DNA from: Calamus simplicifolius
Lineage: Eukaryota > Streptophyta > Magnoliopsida > Arecales > Arecaceae
DNA length: 64,000 nucleotides
Assembly: GCA_900491605.1 (NCBI GenBank)
Contig: UESW01004570.1
Span: forward strand, 583,107 to 647,106
Direction of reading: 5' to 3'
The position numbers and the translations under genes were made by a program. Below are positions 54,425 through 64,000 of the stretch, one piece after another. The notes under the pieces were generated by a model. The model searched no databases. It saw nothing but the letters and a program-made list of their open reading frames with translations, and was not told where the DNA came from. Positions within the stretch are counted from its first letter, which is position 1. The number at the start of each line of letters is the position of its first letter.

Positions 54425-57400
54425 AAAGGAGCCAAAAACAGAATTGTCCGCAAGAAAGAAGATAAGGAAGTTTGACAGAAATTTTGTTTCTTCCCCCTCC
54501 TTTAAAGCAAAGTCTCCAACAGCAATGATGGGCTCAGAAAAGATGTATGCTGGCATCATAATGGGACATATTTATGCAACAAAGTGGATTCACCTCAAGA
54601 TACAATGTTCTTTTTCCTTTTTCAAAAAAAGCTGAGTAAATAGCAGAAGTTACAAACGAAGAACTTTAAAAATCATTTTTTGGAGAAGTGCCTTGTTGTG
54701 GAAAGTTTACATGCACTAGACATAACTTTGCTCTCTTCACTGAAGTTCTCATAATGTTTTCCCAAGGAGATATTGATTCTATGAATCTGAAATGACACTG
54801 AGCTCCTGAATCTAAAGCATTATACCTGGAAAATCTCATAATCCTTCTTTACCTATTGCTGTACAAACTGAAGATTCTTACAAAATTCATTGATTTTCAT
54901 AAGATCAAATGTTGCCTGGTATCCAGATTGATGCAGCTTAGGATTCCTAAAATTAAACCTCCAGAATTTTGAAGCCCAATATTTATGGCCTTGTTATGAC
55001 AACTTCCAATTCTCATCCTCAGCCCCCATGATAGCATTAAGAATCATTATATAGGTAGAGTTTTACACGACCCCTCCAGATATTATTTTTTATTAATTTA
55101 CTAATTATATCAAAATTAGAGCTTCTTGCATTTGTTTTGATTTATAATGTAAATTTTTTTTATTTCTTTAAATAGCACGATACGTATTTTCAGAATGCAT
55201 TCACCAGCAAGAATTATGTAGTTTGACCTGAGTTACATCATGGATGAGACAAAAATTTTATGAGTGTTGGGACAATCCCATGCATTCGCAGATGATAATG
55301 AAAAAGCTAAAATGTTAAAATTATAGGTTTCCCTTGTGCATTTTCCCCTTCGCCACTTATTTTCTCATGTCAATAAAGACCAAATGCAGATAGCACATAC
55401 AATGGCAGGCATACTATAGCAGTTCCTAACTTGCATAGGAACAATTGATGATACATTACTCCATGTTACATATTTCAACGTAAAAATAACCTGGACCAGG
55501 AATTTACTTGTACACATTATCTTCCACAAAATTAAACCATATTATTTTCATCATGAAGTCTATCATCATATCGCTTGGGGATCAGCCTGTATTTCTCCAT
55601 CCTAACAATATTTTTCTGTTTTATAAGATGGACCACTTGATCACACATCGAAAACCTTCTAATCCAATGAAATGATATCTCACATTGCATCTTGCCGCCC
55701 ATACAGTACAAAAACTGCAAAGATGGGTCCACATGCCTCGGGGAAAAAAAAAAGCAAAAGAAAAGAAAAGAAGATGGTTCAAAATGCTTCCTCTGTCTGA
55801 AGCATTATTGTTGATGGATTTTGTGCTTTATAACCTGTGAAGCATGGTTGCTATGGATTCTCACTGACATTGAATATTTAAAAAAACCTGGAAGAATGTT
55901 GTTGCAAGCCATGTAACTGGGAAAGCATCGATTATGAACCAACAATTTTTTTAAAATAACCTGTTTAGATGGTTTGGAACAATAAATTCATAGGTTTTAC
56001 GTTGGAAACTTGTCAAAATGCTAGGGTGGTTGCACCTTTAATGGCTAGATGGAACACCTAGGCAGCCAGGTTGGCACCTGCTATTAAAAATCCTGCAAAA
56101 TTATAATATCTTAAATTATATATGTATCCTCGTAAATTTACTATTTTTATGTACGCACATTGTGTGGGTGTGTGCATACCTTATAAATTATTTCTTTTAC
56201 TTGTATACCCTCAACTCAATAAAAGAATGCATGCAAAAGAAATAATTTATAAGGATATGCACACCAACGATAAATTTGCAAGGGCATACGTGTAAAAATA
56301 ATTAAGTTATGAGGGTAGGCATGCATAGTAAATTTGCTAAGAGATATATGCAATTTAGATATTTATTAGGGATATTTATTACGGTATACATACAAAAATA
56401 AATAATTATAGGGATATGCATGTAAATAGTAAATTTTCAAGGGTAACATGAAAAAAAAAACCCATAAAATTAATATATATTAGCATGACTATAATAGCCC
56501 TGATCTTCAAGTTTCCTCCTTTTCCTTTTTCATTTAGCCCTCAGCTCAACGGAGAGGAGAGTCTAGAATTAAGAAAGGGCAGCTTGATGGATGATTGTAA
56601 TTTTTAGATATTAGGGATGGCTTTGGTCTTAGAGAGTCTTAAAGTGATTTGGTAATTGCACTCCAATACATTAGATATAACCCAAATTAGTAATAAACAA
56701 AAATACTTCAGAAACGTCAATCTTGATAGTTGGGACCGACTCTAATTTGTGGCCAAGTCAATATGATACAAAGATGATACAAGATGGATTGAGATGACCA
56801 CTAACAACAAAAATGAAGGGGAAAAAAACTAAAAAAATAAACACAAAAAGGGGCATCCTAAGATGCTAGGAGATTTGAGGACCTGATCCAGAAAGATCCA
56901 GGTCTCAAATGCATCCCAAGACCCAATCTCTCTCCAATTTAAGTAGGACAAGACCTCCAAGATGGACTGAAACAAAGAGGGCCTTTAATCCCGTCACTTA
57001 ACATACACACAACGCATAAAGATTCCTAAAATTTAAAGTTTCCAATAAAATTAGAAATAGTAACCCCCTAGTAATAAAGTGGCTTAAAGGTGGCTAGGTG
57101 CTTTGCCTAGGCACCAACCTTAGCCTCCAAGTGGCCACCTCACATAGTAGCCTAGAAAGCACTAGGTGCCTTGGTAGTGCAGCTATATCCAGGCACATAG
57201 GCAATCCTACCTATATTATCACTCTTGCCTCCTTGCAATTTGTGATCAATGGCAACCTTATTAACAACACCGTCATCATGAACAACCTCATTATCAATCA
57301 TGAATGATAAGACTTGGCACAGTTCACCATGCGATCCTTCCCACAATAAGGACTGAGAAACTTCGAAAAGAATATCAAGTGTTCTAAAGTCATGCGATGC

Positions 57401-60400
57401 TCCGTTATCACTGATGCCCTCTAACTTCATACCCACACTCATGATGAGAAGAACAAATTTTCTCCTTGCTAATCCAAGGAAGTTGACATATATAGGTCTC
57501 AAAGCTGGAGACTAGCGAGCTGAAAAAGAATTTTTCAGCTCTGCCTCCAACTCATCAATTGACAAGTTTTTATAATCTTATCATGATAAGGCCCCTTAAT
57601 TTCAACCAAAGGAAAAGATTCATTGTAGTCCACAATGAAATTCTCCTAAATGTCAACAATAAGTTTGCATGGTTATTCTTCATGATCTTGATGTACTTCA
57701 TCATCATCAATGGAGCCCTCTCTCATACACAATTTTGCAACACGAAAAACTTTAATAACGTCCTTTTTCTAGTTGATTTGAGGAAGGAAAAGATGGGCTA
57801 AAAGGTCCATAGCACATGACTACTACATGGTTTTTATGGGAAAGAGCTCTTCACAATTTCCAACAAGAAGAGGATATCAGGAACAAAATTGCTTCAGGCC
57901 TTGAGAACTAGTAAACCTTGCTTTAAAATTGAAAATCTTTTAGGATCAAACATCCAAAACACTATTTACTTTGGCACAGTTCAGTTCCTGCAAATCTCAA
58001 AATAGAGGGAAGAACAATGTTACCTTGCCTTGATGAGTTACTTGATTCTACCATAACAGCAATTGGACACGCACCAGTAACATTTTCATACATATAAGCG
58101 GACAAAAATAATCAAACAGGTATACGGTAACATAAGAAGCACTCCACAAAGTAATGTGATGAAAATTTATTAAACTTCAATGATAGAGTAGAGCAATCGA
58201 GATACATCCCTTCTGATTATAGGGGTTCCCTGCTAACCTACAATTAAGTTAAGCAGCCTGGGTGATTTTTGTCCAATTGACATCCCCAGAACCCACATAA
58301 AAGATATCAAGATCACCATATAATCCTATCAACTAAGGCATTATCAACTCAGTTTATAACTACAACAAAGAATTCATAGAACCATTGAAAGTCAGAATAG
58401 ATTTCCATAGCATTATCAAAACAGCCAGATCGTCATTCAGCCTGGGCCAGAATGAAGCCAGCAATATACAAAAACCTGGCCTAATTAAGAGACCAAGAGA
58501 GTGACACATTTAAATTGAACCTGGCTGATCCACCAATCCTGGAACAATGATTTATTTAGTTGCCAATAATAAGTGACTGACAATTCAAGCCACCATTGGA
58601 CTACACTAAAAATGGCTAGCATTCCGATATGCAAAAATGACATTGCACAAAGATTCCAAATAGAAAATAAAAAGACTTAGAACTGAAATAGACTAAAGAG
58701 TCGCCAAGCAAACTGTAACGTTTTTATTCTGCAGGCCTGGGTACCTTTAGAGCACGTTTGGATGGCAGGCTACGTTATTCATCAGAAAAGGACTAATTAA
58801 TTTTTTAAAGGGAGAATCAGTTGGAAAGGAGGAGGCACTGAGATCCGAGCCATCTGGAGGCCATAATCCCTGAAAATTTAGGATTATAAATTCCATTTGA
58901 GAGGTGATTTTCTTATGCAGATTATTAAGGATCAAAGTTTCATATTATGGTTAAATATTCCCTTCCTGTTACATAAATTCTCCTCAAACTCCTCTTTATT
59001 TGGCTGTACACAGATTAAAACATATCTTATCACTGGATAAGAAATGCCAACAACCAAACAAGGCCTTAGAGACTTGTCTGCATGAAATGCAATAAAGGCT
59101 ATAAATTGATGAAATATTAGTATTCCTCTAGGGACCCAAATGCCTTCAAAACTAGCCAATATTTTAATGTGATAAAGGCTATAGACAGAGGAAATATTTT
59201 CAACTTAATTATCTATATCATTTAAATGATGCACTAAAGAATTTCATCACTTATCTCAAGTGCACAAACAGAGCTGGGCTGTGGCACAATGACAAGGTTA
59301 TTCCAGCATAATATGGGTGATCAAAACGTGAAAACAGCCTCCTTACAAGTGAGGGTAAGGTTGTATACATCTAACTCTTGTCAGACTCTATAGCGGTGAG
59401 AGCCTCGCGCATTGGGATACCTTTTTTAATCTTGAGTGCACAAATAAGAATTATAAGAATCAAATTTATCAAGAAGCATGCAAGCAATGCACATTTCCAT
59501 TTGAATTAATTCTTACAAAGTTCATAGAATGCAAGAGACTATAAAAGACCAAATTCACCTGCCATGACCTAGTGATTCACCAGATTGTTCCAAGCATAAA
59601 CTTCTTCAACGACTAATAAGATATGTGCATGACTCTAGTCATAACCAGAATGACAAGCCTGAAGGTTACAAGTTTCATCAGGCTGCAAGCAGCATGCTTT
59701 GATTTGATATCTGTGTCAATTATTTCCAAATTCCACTTATGGGTTGCAGAATATCAAAATACTTACTTAAATATTTGATGACTTCTGCAGTTTACTTAAA
59801 TATTTGTGATGCAGCATGATGGGCTTTGATTTTTAATATAGTGTTACTCGAGTTGTTTGACAATAACAAATGAAAAACAAGAAAATGTGCACATGATCTT
59901 CAAGCATCAGACATCAAATGCAGAGCAAAGTTACAGTCAGCTTAGTTACCCCTGTTGGGGAGCGCGGAATACCCCAAAGATCACGGCTATAGCGTATATG
60001 AGTAATACAAAAAACTTTTACCGTTCTAATCTATGAGTATAAGATCATACCTTCATATTTGAACTTTGTAACACTTTGATTCAATTGCTCGACCTCAACC
60101 TTTTAGCCTTCCGCCGTATTCCCGAAAATACCTTCCTTCTCTCACAAGATGGTGGGATCTCTCGGCCGACCTAGGGTTTCTTGTTTTTCTTTTTCCTAAA
60201 AAACCTTAACCCTAGCAACCAACTGAGAGAGTATTTATAGGGCTACAACAGGAACCAATAGGCAAATATGAAAAGGACTTCCCACGTAATCCTACCCCGG
60301 GTTAGGATTCAATTACGTAAATTATAATTCATTCCACTAAAGAATTATAATTGTACTCCTAATCATATTCGAATTTATATTTTCGAGCCTTTAATATTAA

Positions 60401-62182
60401 ATACTTATTATCTCCCCACGTTAAGATTACAGATATCCATCAATTAAATTTAATTACTGATAATATAATTTAATTTGCTTTTATTATCCTTGAGACTTAT
60501 CCACTTAACTTATTTGATGTATCGGATTCAAAATCCACTTGCAAGATTTGATACAATCAAAACTTATAAGCTTTCTCAAGGGGATATCATCAATCCAAAT
60601 TAACAGGACGTGGATTCCTTCAACTATTAATATTCACCATATATATATGTTATTGCCCAACCCACTGAGTTTATTGACTCATATAGAATCTCACTCTATG
60701 TGTAATCAAGCAATAATCACTACATACACGTGTCTAGAAATAGAATTCGGATTAAGAACATAAGTAATCATAATATTCATGAGTTTTAAATTATTTATAA
60801 AATCAGTATAAATAATTAACTCAACTGGGTCCTGTTCAATACACACAAAGTGTATTAGCACAAATAGTTAGAATAAACCATTCTCCGTAGTCAAGACAGA
60901 CCTACTAAAAATTTGTGCTACAGTTCTACTGATGGTGTGTCCAATTCCATCTAAAACTGTGAACAATAAACTTGTATTCCAAAAGAACCGATGATCTAAT
61001 CTTCTGTGTGTAAGCCATACTCTACACACTAGATCAAATACTCTTTGTAAATACTAGACACATGCACATATATAGTAAATGGCACACATGGCTCAAAATG
61101 AATTCTCATTAAAATATAAAGACATAACATAAAGCATGTCTTTTAGTCTATATCTCTATCAACCCCATGACATAACTGGCAAGGACAAAACATGATCGGG
61201 TTTGGAGACCTAGATTTCCATTAAAAAAAGAAGATCATGCATAGACTTAAATGCATAGAGGGAAAGAAGCGAGTGTGTATAGCAAACCACATACAATAGC
61301 AATTATATTTTCATAAAACAGTTTTACTTCAAGATACAGCAAAAGAGAAACTGCATTTTTCTAAAAATATTGCAAAATGATACAAAGCTTTTCTTGTTCT
61401 AACAATGTGAATTCAAAGCTTTGCATGCTTATCATGTTTGCAAATGCCTTTGGCAAATTACAATCAACACTTGTGCAAAAGTCGATATATGATTATGACA
61501 GCAGAAGCATATTTAGAAGAGGATAGAGTATAAATTTTCAGTTGAAAATAACAAGCAATTCTTTAATGAGGAATACCAACTTAATTCTGAAAGATAAAGA
61601 AAGAACAAGAGCAAAAACATACACATCTGCAAATCTAGTGCTTCCTTCACCTCTGATTCGAAGCAACCTTTCCCAGCCACGAGGTGTTTGAGCAATGTTA
61701 GGTTTATCAATTGCCCAGAGTCTACTACCATCCTGAGATATATCTGCTGGATCTTCACATGATATATCAGGCCGCCACTCGCGGGCTCGTTCACACACAA
61801 AAGGTTCTTGCAAGATAGTTTCACGAATTTCTTCATACTTCTCTTTTGTTGGAATAAGCCTCCATTTAAAACATGCAGCACATTGGACGGTGAATGCCCC
61901 AACAGATGGGAGAACTCGGCTAGAAGAATTTGGCACTACAAAATTTTGGAACGATGAAATATGATTCTCTGTGCAATCAGTAGCTGCAAGAGCATCTTGA
62001 CCTGTACTATGGTTGTAAAGCACTAACTGTTTTGAAGCACTTTCAATAGATTGGTCACCTCCAGTCTCTGCATCAGCCTCAACAGTATCCCATGACCTTT
62101 TCCGACTATTTCTTGAAGGCCATAGGGATTTAGATTTTCCTTTCTTACATTTATGGACAGCATCTTCGAGATTTGACTGCAT
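51662..62182 (-). CDS. Methyl-CpG-binding-domain protein with CW zinc finger (MBD2/MBD4 type)
   Basis: Exons: 62182-61623, 53016-52963, 52816-52653 and a last exon from 51951. The start ATG is 62182-62180 (MQSNLEDAVHKCKKGKSKSL); an acceptor at 62204-62203 suggests a 5' leader intron just upstream. A basic SRNSRKRSW may be a nuclear signal. The CW zinc finger spans residues of about 95-150 with C101, C104, C130, C142 and W107, W136 in place (VQCAACFKWRLIPTKEKYEE). The MBD domain follows at about 155-240 (LLRIRGEGSTRFADV, YYVSPTGKKLRSMVEVE, YLKEHPEDGVNISQFSFQIP). CW fingers bind histone H3 tails and MBDs bind DNA or chromatin; plants of this subfamily often do not bind methyl-CpG strongly, so the role is a nuclear chromatin reader by inference. 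Simple joining gives 355 residues ending at 51662. Intron 1 is 8.6 kb. Confidence 0.88.
53668..54002. mobile_element. Tourist-like MITE in the MBD intron, intact
   Basis: GGTAGTGTTTGATAGG at 53668 and CAAACACTACC ending at 54002, with TSD TAA (53665-53667, 54003-54005). This 335-bp copy is the cleanest reference for the nested copies at 7297 and 63225. Confidence 0.92.
54387..54422. repeat. (AG)n microsatellite
   Basis: About 18 AG units; a related impure GA tract lies at 54287-54321. The two GA tracts sit in a direct duplication of GCTCGGTTTTCTA.TATAGAC (54229 and 54321). Confidence 0.9.
54423..58749. other. MBD intron interior, no gene seen
   Basis: No coding sequence recognised. A stem-loop-forming repeat cluster lies at 56090-56450, and short GGTGGCTAGGTGC-type sequence at 57080-57180. 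Confidence 0.6.
56169..56266. repeat. Near-perfect inverted repeat (hairpin), ~29-bp arms
   Basis: GTGTGCATACCTTATAAATT and ATTTCTTTT (56169-56199) face AAAAGAAATAATTTATAAGG ATATGCACAC (56234-56266) with one extra base, around a 36-base loop. It belongs to a cluster of degenerate GGGTATGCATG-type units at 56090-56450 lying in both orientations. Confidence 0.8.
58750..59065. mobile_element. Harbinger-type MITE in the MBD intron
   Basis: GAGCACGTTTGGATGGC at 58750 faces GCCAACAACCAAACAAGGCC ending at 59065, flanked by TTA on both sides (58747-58749 and 59066-59068). TIRs are imperfect. There is no coding capacity. Confidence 0.6.
59953..61161 (-). mobile_element. Ty1/copia solo LTR in the MBD intron
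   Basis: On the minus strand it starts TGATAGAGATATAGACTAAA and ends CGCGCTCCCCAACA, with the 5-bp duplication ACCCC on both sides (59948-59952, 61162-61166). TATAAATA at 60232-60239 (minus) is a well-placed LTR promoter, about 280 bp before the 3' end. The start/end text looks like plant Ty1/copia LTRs as I know them. The solo LTR is in the same orientation as the host gene. Confidence 0.87.
60232..60239 (-). promoter_or_regulatory. TATA box of the copia LTR
   Basis: TATAAATA on the minus strand, followed by an initiator-like ACTCTCTCAGTTGG. It could drive a transcript into the MBD exons 2-4 downstream. Confidence 0.55.
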
Positions 62183-62203
62183 CTGAACTAATTCTCCAAA
62201 ACC

Positions 62204-63224
62204 TGTTATCAAAAACCATAAGATTGCACGGGTTATAGTTGAAGAAATCTCTGCAACAAATAAATATTCAGTCCCAAACTAATGCTTTTGCAAGACGATG
62301 TTTTTTGAAACTGAAAAACAGGTCCAAAGATTTAAAAATATAAATAAATAAAGCTGTTGCCTGGATGTTCGATGGAATGGCTTGATTGCTGGAAGATTTT
62401 AAGAATTACACTTTTATAGGTAAACATTCTAATAGTCCAGAATGTTCCTCAACTGCATCCCCATTTATATTCCCTGTGACAACCTGAACTATGACACTGG
62501 GTATGACCATTCTTCCAGTGCCACTTTTCTGTCCCTACTTCTCGGCTTACAACATGGCTAAGTTAATGAGTATCAACTCCAACAAAATGAACATGTTGTT
62601 ATCCAATTTTGCCAGGATTTAGTGGAATGCTTGGTTGTTTGGTACACAAACAAACGAACATGCTGCACCGGCCCTGTAGAGACTTAAAGGAACCATTGCA
62701 CTTCATATTCTTAGCAGGATACCCATTTCTTAATCCCTAAAATTAAGTACCAAACATCCTACCAGATGCTATTAGTTAATTCCACAATTGCAATGACAAT
62801 ACAATCATTCTCCGGTCTTCTACAAAGGATGCTACTCGTACTGTAGCCATATCATTACTGCAATCCCACTTCTTAATAGAATTCACAACCCTGCTAGTGA
62901 CAAGTAGCAGTCCACATCAACAATCACAAACATGCCAATAAGCTCCATCTCATATTTTAGCAGGCTAGTTTGCGACAGAGAATCATTCACATATTTAGAA
63001 TACACCTGGGATAAAGCAATGTATCTCAAGCACATAATCAGGAGTTATTTCCCCAAAAGTTCTGGGTCCCATTCATTTTAGGACTTCGTAAGAAATGTCC
63101 ATACCATATCAATTCATCCCATCACTTGCCTCACAAAATTCATGAACTTTCTTCGATATGCTCTTTTTGGTTCTACCTTTCCCTCTTTTATTACTTGTAG
63201 AACCTATGTCTGCTTCATCTCTAA
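62204..63224. other. Upstream of the MBD start codon, no exon identified
   Basis: It probably contains a 5' leader intron of the MBD gene, because an acceptor lies at 62204-62203. I could not locate the leader exon or promoter. Confidence 0.5.
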
Positions 63225-63484
63225 GGTAGTGTTTGATAGAAAAAAATATTATCCATGGATAAATGTATGGGATAGAGTTTGTTCCCTGGCTATCCCTAGG
63301 AATATCCCTTGGCTATCCCATTGATCATATCAAATGCAAAAAGGTAAATCCATAGAATAACTTTTTTTTTACTCTTATTTGGAGGGATAACCAGCTATTC
63401 CTACATTTTTTTTAGGGAATAAATTAAGGGAATATCCCATGATTAACCATGGTTAACCATGAATTATCCCTTTGGTTAACTTTA

Positions 63485-63777
63485 GGCTGTGTTTGATAGC
63501 TTTTTGGCTATCCCTGGATAAATGTACAGGATAGCATTTATCCAGAGGATAGCTGAGGGGATAAGCACCTTTTTAAAATTACCACTCTGCCATCAAGGGA
63601 TAACTTTAGTTATTCCTGGGTTCCCTAGGGCATAAGTTCAGGGATAACCCATGGTTAAATATGGATTATCCCTTCTGGTTAAACTTTTTCAGCACTATCC
63701 CCTGTAGCTATAGCATTTGGGGATAAGAAGGGATATCCAAGGAATATCTTCCCTTATCCATAATATCAAACATAGCC
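63485..63777. mobile_element. Harbinger-type MITE of a second family, nested
   Basis: GGCTGTGTTTGATAG at 63485 and TATCAAACATAGCC ending at 63777, TSD TTA (63482-63484, 63778-63780). Removal rejoins AACTTTATTCCC, the uninterrupted host text seen near 53905. Confidence 0.88.
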
Positions 63778-63814
63778 TTATTCCCAGCTATCCCTTATAG
63801 TTATGGCTTTTAGG

Positions 63815-64000
63815 TAGGGGTGCAACTTGGGCCGGGTTCAACCCGAACCCGGCCCGCGGAACCCGATTTGCAGCAGTACTTAAACTCTAATTTGCTTAAC
63901 CCGAACCCGAAAGATCCGGGTTGAACCCGGACCGATTTGCAACTTGGGCCGGGTTAGGGTTGCAGTCAACCCGAACCCGAGAAAATCCGAACCCGCAAAG
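63815..64000. mobile_element. hAT MITE, second copy, cut by the window end
   Basis: TAGGGGTGCAACTTGGGC at 63815 is identical to the TIR of the copy at 30514, and the following CCCGAACCC-rich text matches it closely. The left flank CTTTTAGG (63807-63814) is the expected 8-bp duplication. Confidence 0.88.

Larger units (their letters stand above)
63225..64000. mobile_element. Tourist-like MITE, outer copy with two insertions, cut by the window end
   Basis: It starts GGTAGTGTTTGATAG at 63225 after TSD copy TAA (63222-63224). Its parts are 63225-63481 and 63781-63814. It is interrupted by a second MITE (63485-63777) and then by a hAT MITE at 63815; its right end is outside the window. Confidence 0.87.

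Overview
This is nuclear DNA from a flowering plant, probably a monocot. The evidence is two split genes with GT-AG introns up to about 8.6 kb, plant-type transposons (Ty3/gypsy Tat-lineage and Ty1/copia LTR elements, L1-type LINEs, Tourist and hAT MITEs), and plastid-like DNA inside an intron. The longer-intron style would suit a palm or similar monocot, but that is inference. No bacterial or phage features are present.

Layout. 1-5.39 kb: the 5' part of a decayed Ty3/gypsy element on the minus strand (RT, protease, gag, primer-binding site, then an LTR carrying an 18-unit ~90-bp minisatellite); it runs out of the window at the left edge. 5.4-20.9 kb: AT-rich intergenic DNA with no convincing gene, holding nested Tourist MITEs, a foldback element with a hAT MITE inserted in its arm, a LINE 3' end and microsatellites. 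20.88-48.11 kb (minus): a complete L-arabinokinase gene (ARA1 family) that I could resolve into 29 exons with consistent phases. It has two alternative first exons. Its introns hold TE nests, including a hAT MITE inside a solo Tat LTR inside a LINE, each level with its own target-site duplication (TSD), and a MITE containing plastid-like DNA. 48.1-51.6 kb: intergenic DNA with an extreme A/T-only tract. 51.66-62.18 kb (minus): a methyl-CpG-binding-domain protein gene with an N-terminal CW zinc finger (MBD2/MBD4 type), with a copia solo LTR and two MITEs in its 8.6-kb intron. 62.2-64 kb: upstream DNA ending in a stack of Tourist, nested Tourist and hAT MITEs.

Function. The arabinokinase salvages free L-arabinose released from cell-wall polymers by phosphorylating it at C1, in the cytosol. 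The MBD/CW protein is expected to be a nuclear chromatin reader. I see no functional link between the two; they are simply tandem minus-strand neighbours. Points most worth a second look: the duplicated first exon, a one-base deletion in exon 14 that a 5-nt downstream acceptor could rescue, tandem duplications at both ends of intron 21, and the fully resolvable TE nests.
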